Of a stretch of 64,000 bases of DNA, positions 24,296 through 38,600 are shown one piece after another (within the stretch, counting starts at the first letter, position 1; each line of letters starts with the position of its first letter). The notes below the pieces were generated by a model. It was not told where the DNA came from and made no database searches. It worked only from the letters and a program-made list of their open reading frames with translations. The position numbers and the translations under genes are program-made. This stretch comes from Bimuria novae-zelandiae CBS 107.79 (taxonomy: Eukaryota; Ascomycota; Dothideomycetes; Pleosporales; Didymosphaeriaceae), in assembly GCA_010015655.1 (NCBI GenBank), contig ML976719.1:342623-406622 (forward strand), written 5' to 3'.

Positions 24296-24427
24296 TATAA
24301 CGTCGAAAAAGAGTATTGAGGCAATCGTTGTTGATTGAGTAACTACTCTATGGAGCTATATACTGTGGATCACGTGCACGGGCCGCACGTATGCGGGTGG
24401 CCCAAGCTTCCATACTGAACCGTCACA
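24296..24427 (-). repeat. Left LTR of Copia-A (3' LTR)
   Basis: 132 bp, not RIP-mutated. It ends CGTCACA next to CACCCCCTTAG, the polypurine tract read on the minus strand. Confidence 0.85.
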
Positions 24428-24635
24428 CACCCCCTTAGCTTTATGTTAATTAAGAGGTAAAGGTAAAATTTTGTTTAATTAAGTAATTAAATATATAAAA
24501 TTATTACTATCATTATTAACCCTGCCCTTGAGACGTTACGCGATATTAATAAAATAAAGTTATTAAATAAACTCTTAATATTTAGCCTTTAAGAGGGCTT
24601 TAGTAAGCTTATTAGTAGCTCTCTTATTTATAGGG

Positions 24636-24851
24636 TGTTGATACGGCAATAGGCTGTTGGATCAAGACTTCGTTGCAACGATGTGGTATTGATTTGATTC
24701 TTGAGTGAGAAGTATTTATCGAGCGTGGTTTGTCCCCTGCTAGCCCAATCAGGACTAGCGCAACAAACCACAGGCAAACTGCGCAACAAACCGCAGGCAA
24801 ACTGCATGGCGGTGAAAGCCGTAGCAGTGTTGCGCAGGTTTGAAGCCAACA
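24636..24851. repeat. Solo LTR (216 bp), TSD TAGGG
   Basis: TGTTGATACGG...AAGCCAACA with a perfect duplication TAGGG on both sides (24631-24635, 24852-24856). It is unmutated although it sits in RIP-saturated DNA. It contains two tandem copies of a 23-bp unit (GCGCAACAAACCACAGG and onward) at about 24759-24804. Its family differs from the other solo LTRs here. Confidence 0.88.
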
Positions 24852-25925
24852 TAGGGACTTATTTAATAATAAGTCGCTAAGCCTCTACCTCTTATTAGAT
24901 CTATATCTAATAGATATTAACGTATTAAATTTTTATATATAGTTAATCTAGATCCTTATTAATAATTTTTATTATTTATTAATTATTATAATAGATCGTA
25001 GGCGTTATGCCCAAGTTACATAAAATACTATTAAAAAAGTATAACTATTTTACTATCTATAAGCTAGTGAAGGAGATTAAGAGTAGCTTTAATTTAATAA
25101 TAAACTTAATAACTATACGCTAGACATTTGCCTTCTAGTTAATAATTATACTATTAAGAAAGAAGTATTATCCTTATAAGCTTTAACGTATTTTTATATT
25201 ATTTATATTTAAAGCGACTAATACACTAACGAATAAAAAATTATAATAGTTATTATTATTAAAAATTACTTTTATAATTAAGTTATAAGTAAGTATCGCT
25301 AGACTCGTTATATAACTATAATATATAATTACTTTAAATTAGTAAGATTATAAGTAAGGACGACGTGGCTATAAGCAACGTTAAGCTACGTCTAGTAAGT
25401 AATATAGGTGAGGTGACTAATAAACTCCTAATATAGCTTAATATGTTAAACGTCTGTCTCCTTAATTATCTTATTAAGAAAGATAATATTAAGTAGAAAG
25501 TTAAGTTTCTTTCCTACTAGCTATATATCGTACTTCTTATAAACGTTATTAATATATATATTTTAAATACGCTAGAGCTTATGCTTCTAGCGATTGTAGA
25601 AAATCTAGACGCCTAGGAATCAGGATAGGTCCCTTATAGCTTTAAGTCTAAATTAGTCCTTTAACTTATTCTGAAAGTCTTAATAAAGATAAACGTTTAT
25701 TAGGTAATACGCTATTATTATATTATTAACGTAAATCAATAATATAAGCTAATTATTAATATATAGGCATAAGAAGCCTTTAATATGTTTAAATTTTAGT
25801 AGCTTAACTATAGCTTAGAATATATTATACTATAGAAGTAGTGCATCCTTTAGGCCGTAGAAGGCGCAAAGTACCTCTAGAAAATTACTATTTCCTTTTT
25901 TAAATACGCTAAGAGTCTTAGCGTA

Positions 25926-28174
25926 ACGTGCTTTACAAGCGAGCGCGGTACCCTACCAACTTTGCGTACCTCTTTAACTTTAACGTACAATAGATTAACG
26001 CAGCGCCGCTCGATTAGCTTTAAATAAAATAGATATTTAGCTTACTATCTTATCTATTAATTCTTATTAAATATAGAGTAATTATAGTGCTACTATTATC
26101 TATAGCGTATCTAAATAAATAATTTACTACTAACGCGCCGGCAAGCCTGCCCGACGCGATTACTAGCCTAATTTAAAGAAGCTTACCTAGCGAAAGGAGG
26201 AGGTAATAGTCACCTATATACTTGATCTAGATTGACATGAATTTGCGCCTACCTACGCTACTATACGTAATATAGCTAATAAGCTACTAGCTACGCGCGG
26301 CGCTAGTTAAATTAGCGTTTACTAGTTACATAACTTTATTAAGCGTATAGATAGTCTTATAACGCATTTCTATTAAGCCTATAATAGGTAAAGAGTCCTA
26401 TGCAAGGATTTAATATTAATTAAAAACTAGTTTAAGCTTAAAGAGTAGATAAAGACTAATTATAGTATTTATAATAATAACGTCTATAACTTTAATAAGG
26501 CTAGCTTTATAATAGGCAAGATTACAACTTAACTTATTATAATAAAATTAAAAAGGAGAGGCAGGCTAAAGGCTATTTAGCCTAGTAATTATAAATAGGT
26601 TATAGTAATTACTATAATTAATACTACTAGCTAGTTAGTCCCGCCGTTCCTTATCTTTACTAGCTAGTATTATCTATCTACCTAGTACAAGGAAGCAGAG
26701 ATCCCAGGCAACTAAGTAATTATAGTTAGTAATAATGGCTAAATAAATAATAAGCTAAGAGTAGAGTAGCTAAAGTACTTTAATACTTATATAAAAATCT
26801 ACGTTATTAGTGCGCGTTGCCTACTTATCTTTAATAGCTATAAGAGCTACTACTCTCTTAAATTCTAAAGGCTCTATAAGAAGAATAATTTCTATACGCT
26901 ATATATACTATCTTATTTATTTTACTTATTATAACTACTTAATATTAATTACTTTTTACTATTAAAGCGCGCATATAGCTATAAGCTTAAAAACTTAATT
27001 TACTACTATATTAACTATATTACTAAGCTTACGTTTTTACTAGCCTTTAAGGTAGCGTTTAGTTAATTATTTATCTTAACTAATATCTATTTAGCCTTTT
27101 AAGGCGCAGGCCTTGTGCCTCTTTAACTAGACGCTATACTATTAAAGCTTAACGTATAGCACTATACACCTACTCTAACTACTTTACTAGAGGCTCTTGT
27201 TAAGATCCCAAAGAGGTAGCTATTCTCTAAGGGGCTAAGGTTGGTTCTCGGGCAGGAGTACTGGTAGGACGGGAAAGGGTTGTAGTGATAGCTTGCGCCT
27301 GTCACTGAGGGCGTTGGTATTGAAGGTGTGTACAGCACAATCAAATCAACAAGGTTGCTTATTCAGATCCAAACGATAGATTGATAAACAGGTTAAACAC
27401 AAGTAGAAGAGAGACTCCTTCTTGCGTTCCTATATACTTGTCCTGCTCGACATGCTCGAGTCGAGCGCAGCGAGCAGAGGTCTTGGCTTCTACGTCTGCT
27501 CGACTTGCTCGTGTCGAGCGCAGCGAGCAGTCACGTGACCTCCAGGTACTGTACCTCCATTGGTCACCATAAGACCATAGGCGCTCTGGAGCCTAGCCAA
27601 GTGCCTGTAAGATCGGATCTTAACAGCTCTCTAGGAGGCTTATATACTAAGTAACGTACGTAAGCTTAAGGCTTAATTAATATTAATATATAAGCACGTG
27701 CGACGGCATAAGAGCTTATTATTAGCTTTAATTATTAAAGTAAATAGCTAGCTTAAAAAAGGCGCTAAAGTAATAATACTCTTAGCTAAGCTAATACGCG
27801 ATTAGATTACTAGTCTTAAAAAAGCTAATAAGGTAGCGTTAGCGCGTAAATAGTATAAAAAAAAGCGTATATAGTAGCATGCGGTCTTAATAAAGGGAGC
27901 TAGAGGATCTACTTACTTAATATAAGGCTAATTAGCAGATTGCGCATGAAAAGCGTTAAGGAGGAGAGCTATTAGGTGTTAGCCGCTAGGCTCTTACGCG
28001 CTGTAAGAGGTGCAGAGAGACTAGGCATAACTCTCGTACGTGTAAGAAAGATACTTTAGATACTACTTAATCTACTCTATCAATATTTATATATTACACT
28101 ATAAGGTGGTTGAGATTTACGGGTGAAGAGGTACGCAAAGTTGGTAGGGTACGGCGCTCGCTTGTAAAGCACGT
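25926..28174 (+). mobile_element. Fot1/Pogo-type (DDE_1) transposon, RIP-mutated
   Basis: Inverted terminal repeats of about 52 bp start ACGTGCTTTACAAGCGAGCG at 25926 and close with the complement at 28174. Each end is flanked by TA, the Tc1/mariner-superfamily target. Without the solo LTR inside (27198-27625) the element is about 1.8 kb, the usual Fot1 size. The decayed plus-strand frame shows YNFNKASFIIG (normally YNFDETGF), KRRGRLKAI, VPPFLIF and LIFNSYKSYYS (normally LDGHESH), all DDE_1 landmarks. A C-terminal CCHC knuckle RCKRCRETRHNSRTCK lies at about 27990-28040. It interrupts the reverse transcriptase of Copia-A. Confidence 0.88.
27198..27625. repeat. Solo LTR (428 bp), TSD GCTCT, with two hairpin-like repeats
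   Basis: TGTTAAGATCC...GGATCTTAACA with a perfect duplication GCTCT (27193-27197, 27626-27630). It lies inside the Pogo transposase and is not RIP-mutated, so it arrived after RIP of its host or escaped by being short. Two 35-bp copies (27443-27477, 27496-27530) each begin CTGCTCGAC and end CGAGCAG, able to fold on themselves. Its first 200 bases match the solo LTR at 19902. Confidence 0.92.
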
Positions 28175-30880
28175 TATAGCTTTTAATTAAGTATAAAGTT
28201 AAGAAAAGTATTAGGTACGTCGTATTACTTTAGCTCTAAGTTAACGTAGTTAGTAATTATAATAACTACTTAAAAACTATAGGCTATAAAAGTAGTATCA
28301 TAAGTATTATTAAACTACTCCTATAAGTTTCCGCGTGCGACAAGTTAAGTCTTATATTTATAAAAATAGCTATCCTTATTAAACTTCTATATAAAAACTT
28401 ATATAAGTAGGATTACCTTAACACCTTTAGCCTATATAGTTCAGTATATTACTAAGGTCTTATAAAAGTAGCTTTTACCTTTGATTTGTTAATACTTATA
28501 CTTAACGGCTTTTATAAACTTAGCGCTATATAAATATAACATTAGTTAGCTAATATGCTTTAGGGTAGGCAGTAACTAGTTTTAATAAATTTAAAAGTTA
28601 TTCTTCATATTATTATTAATAGGTGTTAAAGTAAAGGTATTAAGATGATTAGCGATGTTTTAAGCTCCTAGCTAAATTATTTAAGTCTATAAATTATCTA
28701 AGTTTATTAGTTTTTAAACGCGCTTTATTAAAAGTACGTTATTTTATAAAATACTTAAATTTTAATACTATAAAACGTTATTATTACGTTAAATAGGTAT
28801 ATAGCGTTTAATTTTAGTATCTAATTCATTAGTAAGCTCTTACTATAAGGGCGTAAGACGAAAGTTATAAGCGTAGAAGCGCCTTATAAGAAAATTTACT
28901 ATATAATTAAGAGGTGTTAACATATTACTTCCTACTAATAGCTTAGACAATTATACGGCAGGCGTTAGTATTAGTATTACTATAAATTTAGCCTTATTAT
29001 AGAGACGTTACTAACGTATTATTATAAGCTCTTTAATAAATACATCGTCATCTTCGTACGCCTTAGGAACGTTAAGTAACTTAATAATTTCCTTAATTAC
29101 TAAGTTATCTACGTAGCTATCGTAGCCTTTATAAAACATAAAAGTATTAAATACCACATCTTGTGTGCGAATAACTTAACCCTTTATTGGTAACTAGATC
29201 TAGAAGATAATAGTACTATTATAGCCTATAAGATGACTAATTAGGACGCGCGAGGCTGTCTTTACTCTACGCGATATATATTTATTAAGAATATATATAT
29301 AATAATTAACTAATTAAAAATAGCTTATTATAAACTTTTTATTTTAGATAACCTTATATAGCATGCGCTAATTATGGACTTTAAATAGTATTTAATTAAG
29401 TAGGTATACTATTATCTTTATTAGCTTATTTACTAACTACTCTAAAAGATTACTCTAGAGACGTAAGGCAAAAGCGTTTACTATAATTAGTGTATTAGTA
29501 ATTTTAGCACCCTTATTATATATAAAAGTATTTAGAGCGTATAATTTAAATGTATACTTAGTTTAGCGTAAAGTTATTTTATAAAATTAATAATACACCG
29601 CTTATCGTTAAGCTAAATTATAATTATATTATAATTACACTAACGTTAGATTTATTATATAATATTTTATAGCTAGTAGTCTAGCTAAGCTTTTAACTTT
29701 ATTAAAAAGAACTCTGCTTCGTGCTAACGCAAGTATTAATAGATGGTATAAGCACCTTACTTATTACTATTATAATAAGACTCTCCTTATTATTATAGTT
29801 AGATAAGATTAATTAAGATTTAATAAAAGGGATAGAAAGCGTTTTTTATCGTATAGTAAAAGATCTACTCTATTCACTTTAATTTTATAGAAATTTAATA
29901 AAAGTCTTATTAGTAAGCCTTTTCCTATTACTCCTTTCATATTATTATTTAGGTAATCTATACTATTGCGTCCTAAATAACTCTAAATTTTATAATCTAG
30001 CGTTAGAGAGATCTCTTAAATCTTTAGTACTTCTAATAAGTAAGTTTAAATAGCTATTATAAGTAAGAACAACTTTGTTAAACAGCGAGAGAAATTAACG
30101 TTAATAAGCTAGTAGCTCTTATAGTACTCTAGGTAAGTAATAACGCTGTATTTATTATATAGCGTATCTTAACCTAAGGTAAAGTAGATACTAATATTAC
30201 AATAGCGTCTAAAACTAATAACGCTTATAATGAAGCTAGGTACTAAAGTATAATAAGTAATTAAGGTTAGTGCTATGCCTATTAATATATTAACTATAAG
30301 AATTATTTTGCCCTAGGCCTTAATCTTATAGTAGTACTTACTTACTTTAATAATTATACTAGTAACTTTAACGCACTCCTGCACCTAGCCTACCTAATTA
30401 GTTATATTAATAATATAGGTGTTAGAACCTAGGTTAACGATCTATTAGTCTGAAAAAGCTATAGTATAATTATTAATTATAATAATAATTAATTTATCTA
30501 GCAGAATTACGTTATAATTATTAGCTAAAATAACTAAAACTTCGTTTACTATACTATATAAGCCTATTATAAAAGCTAAGCTTTTATTACTTAGTAGACT
30601 CCTATTATCAAGTTAGGTAGCTATAATAGCTAGTGTTGTTTTTAAAAATTACCTATTTATTTTATTTACCGCCTTGTATATTCGCGTAAGTAAGCTAGGT
30701 TTATTTTATAAAGCTTAATTAATACGCTAGCGCGTAGTAGGATCTTCCTTAAAATTACTTGGTTATAAGTAGAGGTTCTTATTATGGTTGTAGTATAAAC
30801 TATACTAGTATTTATTATTATAAAGATATACGCTCCTTAGCGCTTAACTTCTTATAATCTTATTGTTACAGAAGCTCGCA

Positions 30881-31043
30881 AGCTCCTGGCTAGAACTTTA
30901 TTATACGAGCTAGGATTAAGCCAAGCAGCTAAGTAGCTAAGAACGTAATATTCTTAACTTTATAAATAACTAGGAGTCTTAGTAGAACTTCTACTCCTTA
31001 ATAGACTTTATTTATAAGCTCCTTAATCGTTGTAACTATACGC
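30881..31043 (+). repeat. Internal repeat shared with 52034-52146
   Basis: Starts AGCTCCTGGCTAGAAC and contains TCTTAGTAGAACTTCTACTC. A diverged copy in the same orientation lies at 52034-52146, lacking about 50 bases in the middle. Both are in DNA assigned to Copia-A, so either Copia-A holds an internal duplication or an extra unrecognised element is nested here. Confidence 0.6.
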
Positions 31044-32014
31044 TATAGTTATATGCCTAGTACCTTTATAATACTTTATAATATACTTTCTTTATACTAA
31101 TTAATAATTATAATAATACACTATTTCTTACTTTATATTATCTTTACGCTTATGTCCTAAGGCTTATATCTTATAATAAATCTTAAGTATATAGTAACTA
31201 CTATAAAGCCTTTAATAAATAATTAACTTATAAATTATAACTTATTTTTACCTCAGTATGCGTAGCTTAAGTACCACGTAAAGTCTTGAAAGATATAAAG
31301 TTATATTAACCTTAAGGCTCTTAAGTAGATAAATATACATAACTAGGCTCTAAAGCTACTAGACCTAAATACTAAGGGCAAGTTTTATATATAATAGCTT
31401 AAACTCTATAAGCTAGATTCTACTATTTATAGTTAGCTTATAATAAAGCTTTAGGTGCTCTAGAACTAGGTTTATACCATAATTAAGTAAGTAGTAAACG
31501 CTATATACGCTAATTAGAGAATATAAAAATAAATTTTATCTAAGTAATAATAATTAAGAGGAGCAGGTATAATATATATATATAGAGATTACCCTACGCC
31601 CACAGAGCGGCAGAACAATAGGCATAACTAAATGACTATCTGAATGGAACCGCGTACAGGCCAACGCTATGCTTTTAAATCTCTTAAAAATAAAAGGTAC
31701 GCTACTAATAAAGGAATTCCTACGCTTAGCATTATAATATAATTATAAGTAGTCTTAGAGAGAGCTTAATAACCTTTTACAACTAGGCGTAGTAGTAACT
31801 CTATTTCTAGAAGGATATGCTCGCTAGCTCGCATAGCTTAGATAATTAACTAAGCACGTAGGCATGTACGCTACGCTTAGAGGACGCACTCCTAATGCAA
31901 GCTATAAGTGCCTATATAGAGCAAATAGCTAGCATTAATAGAAGCTTATAAAGTGTAACCGCCTTCAGTACGCGCTTTAAAGAAAAGATTTTTATAAGCT
32001 TTATAATAAGCTTA

Positions 32015-32400
32015 TGTAACAGGAACAATCGCTCGTCGACACGAGAACCCTTGGCCAGTTAAGACAGGATTCGAGATTATCCGAAAACCGACACTTATCC
32101 GTATCGGACCAATTTCGGATCTATCAGAACAATAGGGAACTACGGATCCGATTTGGACCTATTTCGGATCTATTAGACTAACGGTTAACCTATAGCAGAT
32201 ATGTGCTAGCTAGCTATCTAGGAAAAAGTATATTTAGAGGAGCTTAGGGCCTTTATAGTTTAGGACCTTTTCTATATCCTTTTATACTAGGTCTATAGGC
32301 ACTTAATCTATTTAAGACAATTTTTTTATACACGTACTCTTATATACCTCTACTAAGAAATACGCTAATATTAATTCTTTAAATAACTTACGCTAATATA
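32015..32400 (+). repeat. Left LTR of Gypsy-B
   Basis: 386 bp, starting TGTAACAGGAAC and ending CGCTAATATA. It aligns along its whole length with 46017-46336 plus 51569-51639. The right copy is the more RIP-mutated of the two in its first part; mutation of the left copy increases toward its 3' end. Confidence 0.82.
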
Positions 32401-35400
32401 TTCTACGGAAAAGATTACTACTACTAGTAATAGCTTTAAAAAATATTACTATAAAAATAAAATGGACCTACGTTAGCGTGTCCTTAGTTTTCTTTATAGG
32501 TAAGATTCTAGAAACCTCCTACTAACTAAAGCCTTTACGTTTAGAACTCCTAATTATAAATAAATTAGGTTAATTTTAGAAAAGTCGCATAGAGTTACGC
32601 TAAGATAGAAAAGTAGTAACTACTAATAACTTATAGACTTAAAATTAAATATTAATATCTACTTTATTATTATTAAGAATGGCACGGCAGGAGGCCTATA
32701 GTGAAACTTAGAAAGACTATTAGCTATCCCTAGAACCTTTAAAGAGTAAAAAAGAAAAAAAAAGTAATAATACTTTAAATAATCTTATTATTACACTTAG
32801 AGCTAATTTAGTTTAATCCGCTAACCTAGTAATAGCTCTTTAGAACTAATTACGTTAAATATAAGCATAATTAGAGTAATTAATTAGAGAATCTTATGCT
32901 AGGGACTAAGCCTAGCCTATAATTAAATTGCCCCTAACAGCCCTCCGATACTAGTCTAAATCTCCCGCTACTATAATAGTAAAGCTATCTAAGCGAACTC
33001 CTAAGATTGGATTTCTAATTAATAGAGAAGAACCTACCTTTCCTTAATAATAAGTATTAATTAGGAACTATCTTAAGATTAACGTAAATTACTATTTAAG
33101 TAAACGCGCTTATATAGTATTAGTATAAAAATATACTTTTAGTACTACTCGCGAATATTTAGAACCCTAGTACCTAGCTACTTTAAATACGTTATAGTTT
33201 AAAAATACTAAAGAGATAATTAAACTACTATTATCCTTCTTTATATCTAGTAATAAGGAAGCTAAGTACTAGACTACGTTTTAATACTTAAAAATAACCT
33301 TTAAGGAAACTTTCCTTGCCTTTAAAGCTAAGTTTATTAGTGTAATAATCTAAGGTAAAGTTTATAAGAATAAATAGTCTCTATTTCTATAGGAAAGATT
33401 ATACTATCCTTAAAAGCTTTAAATATAGGGTTTAAGCACCTATAGAATAATTTCTTTAAAAAAAATAATAGCCTACCTAATAGCCTTTAACTTAGAAACG
33501 CGGAATGTACTAATAAGACCCTTTACTTACTTTATAACTAGTATAAATTAACTTTTACGTTAGAAAAACTATAAGGAAGAAATTCACCCTAGTATCCTAA
33601 TTAAGGTACTATATAGGCCTATTAAGGAATCTACTCTAAACGTGCCCGAAGACAGGACAGTCCCGCTATTATAATCTTTGATAATATAAATAAGTTCTTA
33701 CCCTTACTATAACTATAAAAAGTTAAAATATTTTATTAGAGATTACCCTTAACCCCGCGTCCGCGAGATCGGAGTAGAACTACACTCTAATTAATAATAT
33801 ATTAATACGGATAAGGAAGCCTCCTTAGGAAACAAAGACGCCTAGAAAATGCCTCCGCCCTAGGTATAAGTAAATATAACCTTTTTAATATAGATTTATT
33901 AAAGTTACTAAGAAGTCCTTACTTTTAAACCCCCCTTATACTTTATTTAAATAAGTATAGAATTAAACTTAATACCCTTATTAATACTAGTGACTAAGGT
34001 TTTCTTTTTATTAATTCTTAAATTATAGCTTTTCTATCTTAGTTACTTTATATTCTTATCTAAAACTACTATACTACGTTATAGTTTAAGGGTTCTTAAA
34101 TAAGATTCGTGCCTTAGTAGATTAATACATTTATTTATATATAAGGATAGATAGGCAAACGATCCGCAACTACCCCTTTATAGTAATAGACTTAGAAATA
34201 TTAGACTATATTTTAGAACTCTAATAGCTTAAGCGCTTTAAACTTTAATTAGATATAAAATAGATTTAAATCTTATAGCTAGAAAAGTATCTTAAGACTT
34301 ATAATCCCTCTAAAACTATCCTAATACAGCTAGAATAGCTAATTTAGAACTTAGAGGTATAGTAAGATATTTATCGCCAGGATATCCTATAGGAACAGGA
34401 ATAATATTAGATAAAAAATAGCCCTATAGTTAATTATATTAAGGGCCTTATTTAACTGTCTTATCCTCTCCCTCTAAGTAGGAAGACAGTACCCCTACCT
34501 TCTTAGGATCCTGCTCTAAAACCTGCCCGTTCCGCATCCCCTCCGTAGGTAATGCGGATGCCTATAATTACTCTTCTCTTAGTAAATGCCTTTTACTTTA
34601 ATATAAAAAAGTTAACTAACGAATTCTTTACTACTTCTCTATACGAAATTAAACGCCTCTTAAACTATATATAAACTTAACGCTACGCTAAATATTTTAA
34701 AAATACTTATCTTATTAAAAAATAACTTCCCTAGATATACTGTTAGTTTTAGGATATGTTTAGTAAGACTATAGCTAATAAGCTACCCACGTATTAACTA
34801 TATAATTATAAGATTATACTTACTAAACCCTTTCTAAATAATTATAGTCCTCTATATAAATCTAGTCTAGAAGAACTAGAGGCTATTAAAAAGTACGTTC
34901 TAAAATATCTTTAAAAGGGATTTATTAAGTATAGTTAAAGTCCTTTCGCGTCTCCTATCCTTTATATATAAAAGCTAAATAGAGATTTTCGAATATATAT
35001 AGACTATTACAAACTTAACCCTCTAACCTGAAAGGACTCTTATCTAATTTTAAGGATTAATAAACTTTTAGCTCGCCCCTTTAAAACTAAAATATTTACT
35101 AAATTTAATATTTAAGCTACCTTTAATAAAATTCGCATATATCTTAAATTAGAAGAGTACACTATATTTTAAACTTAATATAGAACTTATAAGTGTAAGG
35201 TATTGCCTTTTAGGTTATATAATAGACTAGCTACTTACTAGCAATATATAAATAATATTCTTATTAATTATCTTAATAACTTTTATATTACGCACCTAGA
35301 TAACATTCTTATCTATTCTAAAACTATTAAGGAACTTATTAAGCACGTTTAAAAGGTGTTAGATTATCTCTAAAAAGCTAGACTCTAAGTTGACATCCTT

Positions 35401-35489
35401 AAAACTGAATTCCATATAATTCTGACCCGATACCTAGGTTATATCCTTACCAATACGGGTATAGAGGTAGATCTAGCTAAGGGAGAAGC

Positions 35490-35662
35490 TGTCACGAGTC
35501 GTAGGTCGAGGGCCCTCGACGGCCCTAGTCCGCTCTAGACCGGCGCTATTCGGGCCTTCCGCCTATCTACTTCCCTCGCCGCAGCCCTTCTCTTCCCTCT
35601 CTAAGGGATCGCCTTAGTACTGTGGATAGACTAAGTCGCCCGTAGTCAGGGCGCTTTTTACA
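35490..35662 (+). repeat. Left LTR of Gypsy-C
   Basis: 173 bp, TGTCACGAGTC...TTTTTACA, GC-rich. It contains a perfect 16-bp palindrome GTCGAGGGCCCTCGAC at 35505-35520. Confidence 0.93.
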
Positions 35663-38600
35663 ATACGATCCCTTACCCCCTTATATCTAATTTACCTGTA
35701 CGATAGAATCGACACGAAGAGTTACTTGCTAGACTTTAAAAATAGCAGGAGACCCTTAAAGCAGGTTACCACCCGTAGGACCCTTTAAATAAGAGCCTCT
35801 AATAGTTACAACGCCTATAAAAGACCTAACGACACCTATAGACCTAGAGGAAGACCCCCTTATTATTATAGGTAGTAATAATAACTAATAATTAGAGGAA
35901 GTTACCCTTTAAGAACGCCTAGGCGTGCTATAGCTCTAATAACGTATTTAGGAACTAGAGGCCTCCCTAATAGTAGAGCGTTACTAATCTAAAGGCAAGA
36001 CCCTAGTTAGGAACGAGATAATAACTATTAGCATCTCTAATAACTCCCTAAAGCCTAAGGAGGGTTATGGCAACCTAGACGAGGCTAAAGACATAAGCAA
36101 TAACTTATTAAGCAATAGCTTAATAAAGGACGCGTCCTTAAGCTTAGATAATGCTAGTTAAGACTAATCTAGGGCCTCTAGAAGCATCCGACGCCCGCGA
36201 AAAAAGAATAGACAAGGCCAGGCCCGCACTAGCTATAATAAAGAATATTAAATCTAAATAGTAGCTACTGCCCTAGACGCATAGCTACTAAAGCTACTAG
36301 AACTTTCTTAATTTAAGGGTAAGGGTCGCAAGGAACTAAACTTATAGAAGAGGGCCTATAAGGACTATATTAACTTCTTACCCGCCCTTAAAACTAATAA
36401 AGCGCAGGTTAGGTTCGCAGTAAAATACTTAGGAGATATATAACGTAACTACTAAAACTAAATAGTCGCCAAGATCCTAGAGCGGAAGCGATACAGGAAA
36501 GTTACCTAGGACCTTCTATAGTAGACTATAGTAGACTCCCTAAAATTAGCCTAGGAGCGAAAGAGTGCCGCTCGCTAAAGGATTAAGGCAGCTAAATAAG
36601 GCAAGAAGACTCTTACAGAACTCCTTAACTACCTTAAAGACTAATAGGAGGAATGCGACCTAGAGAAGGCCTTAGATAATAATAATAAAGACTATATTAA
36701 TAACTTCTACATAGCACTAGATAAGAAAATCTAAGAACGCCTTAAATAGTAGCAGCGTAAATAGAAGAGCCTTTCTTGCTTAAAAGCGAAGGTAAATATG
36801 CATTAGTAAGCGTTAAAACCTTATAAGTTAGAGAAATAACGTATATACAATATTAATAACAACTTCCTTAACAAGCTAGCTAATAAAAGGCGCGATTGAA
36901 AGCGATCTAGGTTAAATAACATAAGACTATACTAGAGACGCCACGATAGCGACCGTCGCGATAAGAATAGTAAGAAGAAGGCTTAGGTAGTAGAGGACAG
37001 GGACAAGGACTAATACTTTTATTATCACGAACTAGGCTATTATAAGGCGTCCTGTTTAAAGTACAAGGCCGAGGCGGGGAAAGACAAGCTATAGACCGGG
37101 AGGCCTAATAGTCTATAGGCAAGGTTAACTATAATAAGGGTTAATAATAACTAGTTACAACTGTAAGGACCCCTAGAGATAGGAGCGGTAGCTTACTAAT
37201 CGCGCTAGACGGTGAAGTATAGCACGAGGGTAACTAATAATAGATTAAAGCCCTAGTAGACTGCGGAGCTAAAGCGAATTTCGTTAGCAGTAATCTAATA
37301 AAGCGGTTAGGGGTTGTAGTAATAATAACAAATAGCAAACGCTACGTGGCGCTAAACGGACAAGACTTAGGCGTTCTAGGCTAGGCAAAGCTCCCCTATA
37401 CTATTATAGATAGTTGCGGTAAAACCAAGAGCGGTAGTTGCCTGTTCACAGTTAGTAATATTAGTAGATTCGACATAGTCCTAGGAATGCCCTAGCTAGC
37501 AGAATAGAACCCCATTGCAAACTTCTATAACAAGACTATTCGCTTCGCCTATAGGAAGCGCAAATAGACTAAGATCTCTACTAAATTAGTAGAAGAGTTC
37601 GCCGGCACGACTAAAAATATAGTAAATAACTATTTTATTATATATGCCACCCTAAAGGACACATTAGGAGGCCCACCCAGGACGCTACCTAAAGAATACT
37701 AGGGATAGTAAGAGGAAGCCTTCTCTAAAGAAGCCGCGAGCATCCTTGCTAACTATAGCCCCCACGAGATAAAGATTAATATCAAGAAAGGCAAGGAAGT
37801 GCCTTTTAGACTACTTTATAGTCTATTAGAGTCAGAGTCGGCAGTTCTGCGCGACTATATCTAGAAGAACCTTAAATAGGGCTTTATTTAACTATCGCGA
37901 TCGAGCGCTGGGGCACTAATCCTTTTTATAAAGAAAAAGGATAAATACCTCCGCCTCTGCGTTAACTACAGGGGACTGAATATAGTTATAATAAAGAACT
38001 AATACCTACTTCCCTTAATATAGGAATCCCTTAACTAACTAGGAGATGCCTAGATCTACACTAAACTAGACCTAAGGGACGCCTACTACCGCGTCTAAAT
38101 TAGGGCAAGAGATAAATAGAAGACAGCCTTCTAAATAAGATACGAATAGTACGAATACATAGTAATGCCTTTTAGCTTAATAAACGCGCCTGCGACCTTC
38201 CAAAGCTATATTAACGACATACTATTAGACCTTCTCGACATCTACTATATTGTGTACCTCGACAATATCCTTATCTACTCTAAGACGAAAGAGGAACACA
38301 TCTAGCACGTTTAGATAGTGCTAGAACGCCTTATTAAACGCCGGCTATACGCTAAACTGTCTAAATGCGAATTCTACACACGCAAGGTGGGATACCTAGG
38401 CTTTATAGTATCTCTAAATAGCGTAGAGATAGAGGAGGACCGCGTCGCCTTTATAAAAAATTAGCCTAAACTAAACTTAGTCTAAGTAGTTAGGATCTTC
38501 CTTAGCTTTGCTAACTACTATTAAAGGTTTATAGAAGGATTCTCTTAAGTGGCGGCACCCCTTCACGCCCTAATAAGAAGGCTAGAGGGAGCTACTAAGG

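Noticed and set aside
24112..24324. 70-codon minus-strand frame over the receptor start
   Set aside because: The plus strand carries a clear signal peptide that continues into the CFEM domain after the insertion is removed.
24759..24804. Short spaced repeats that could suggest a CRISPR-like array
   Set aside because: Only two adjacent copies inside a solo LTR of a eukaryotic genome.
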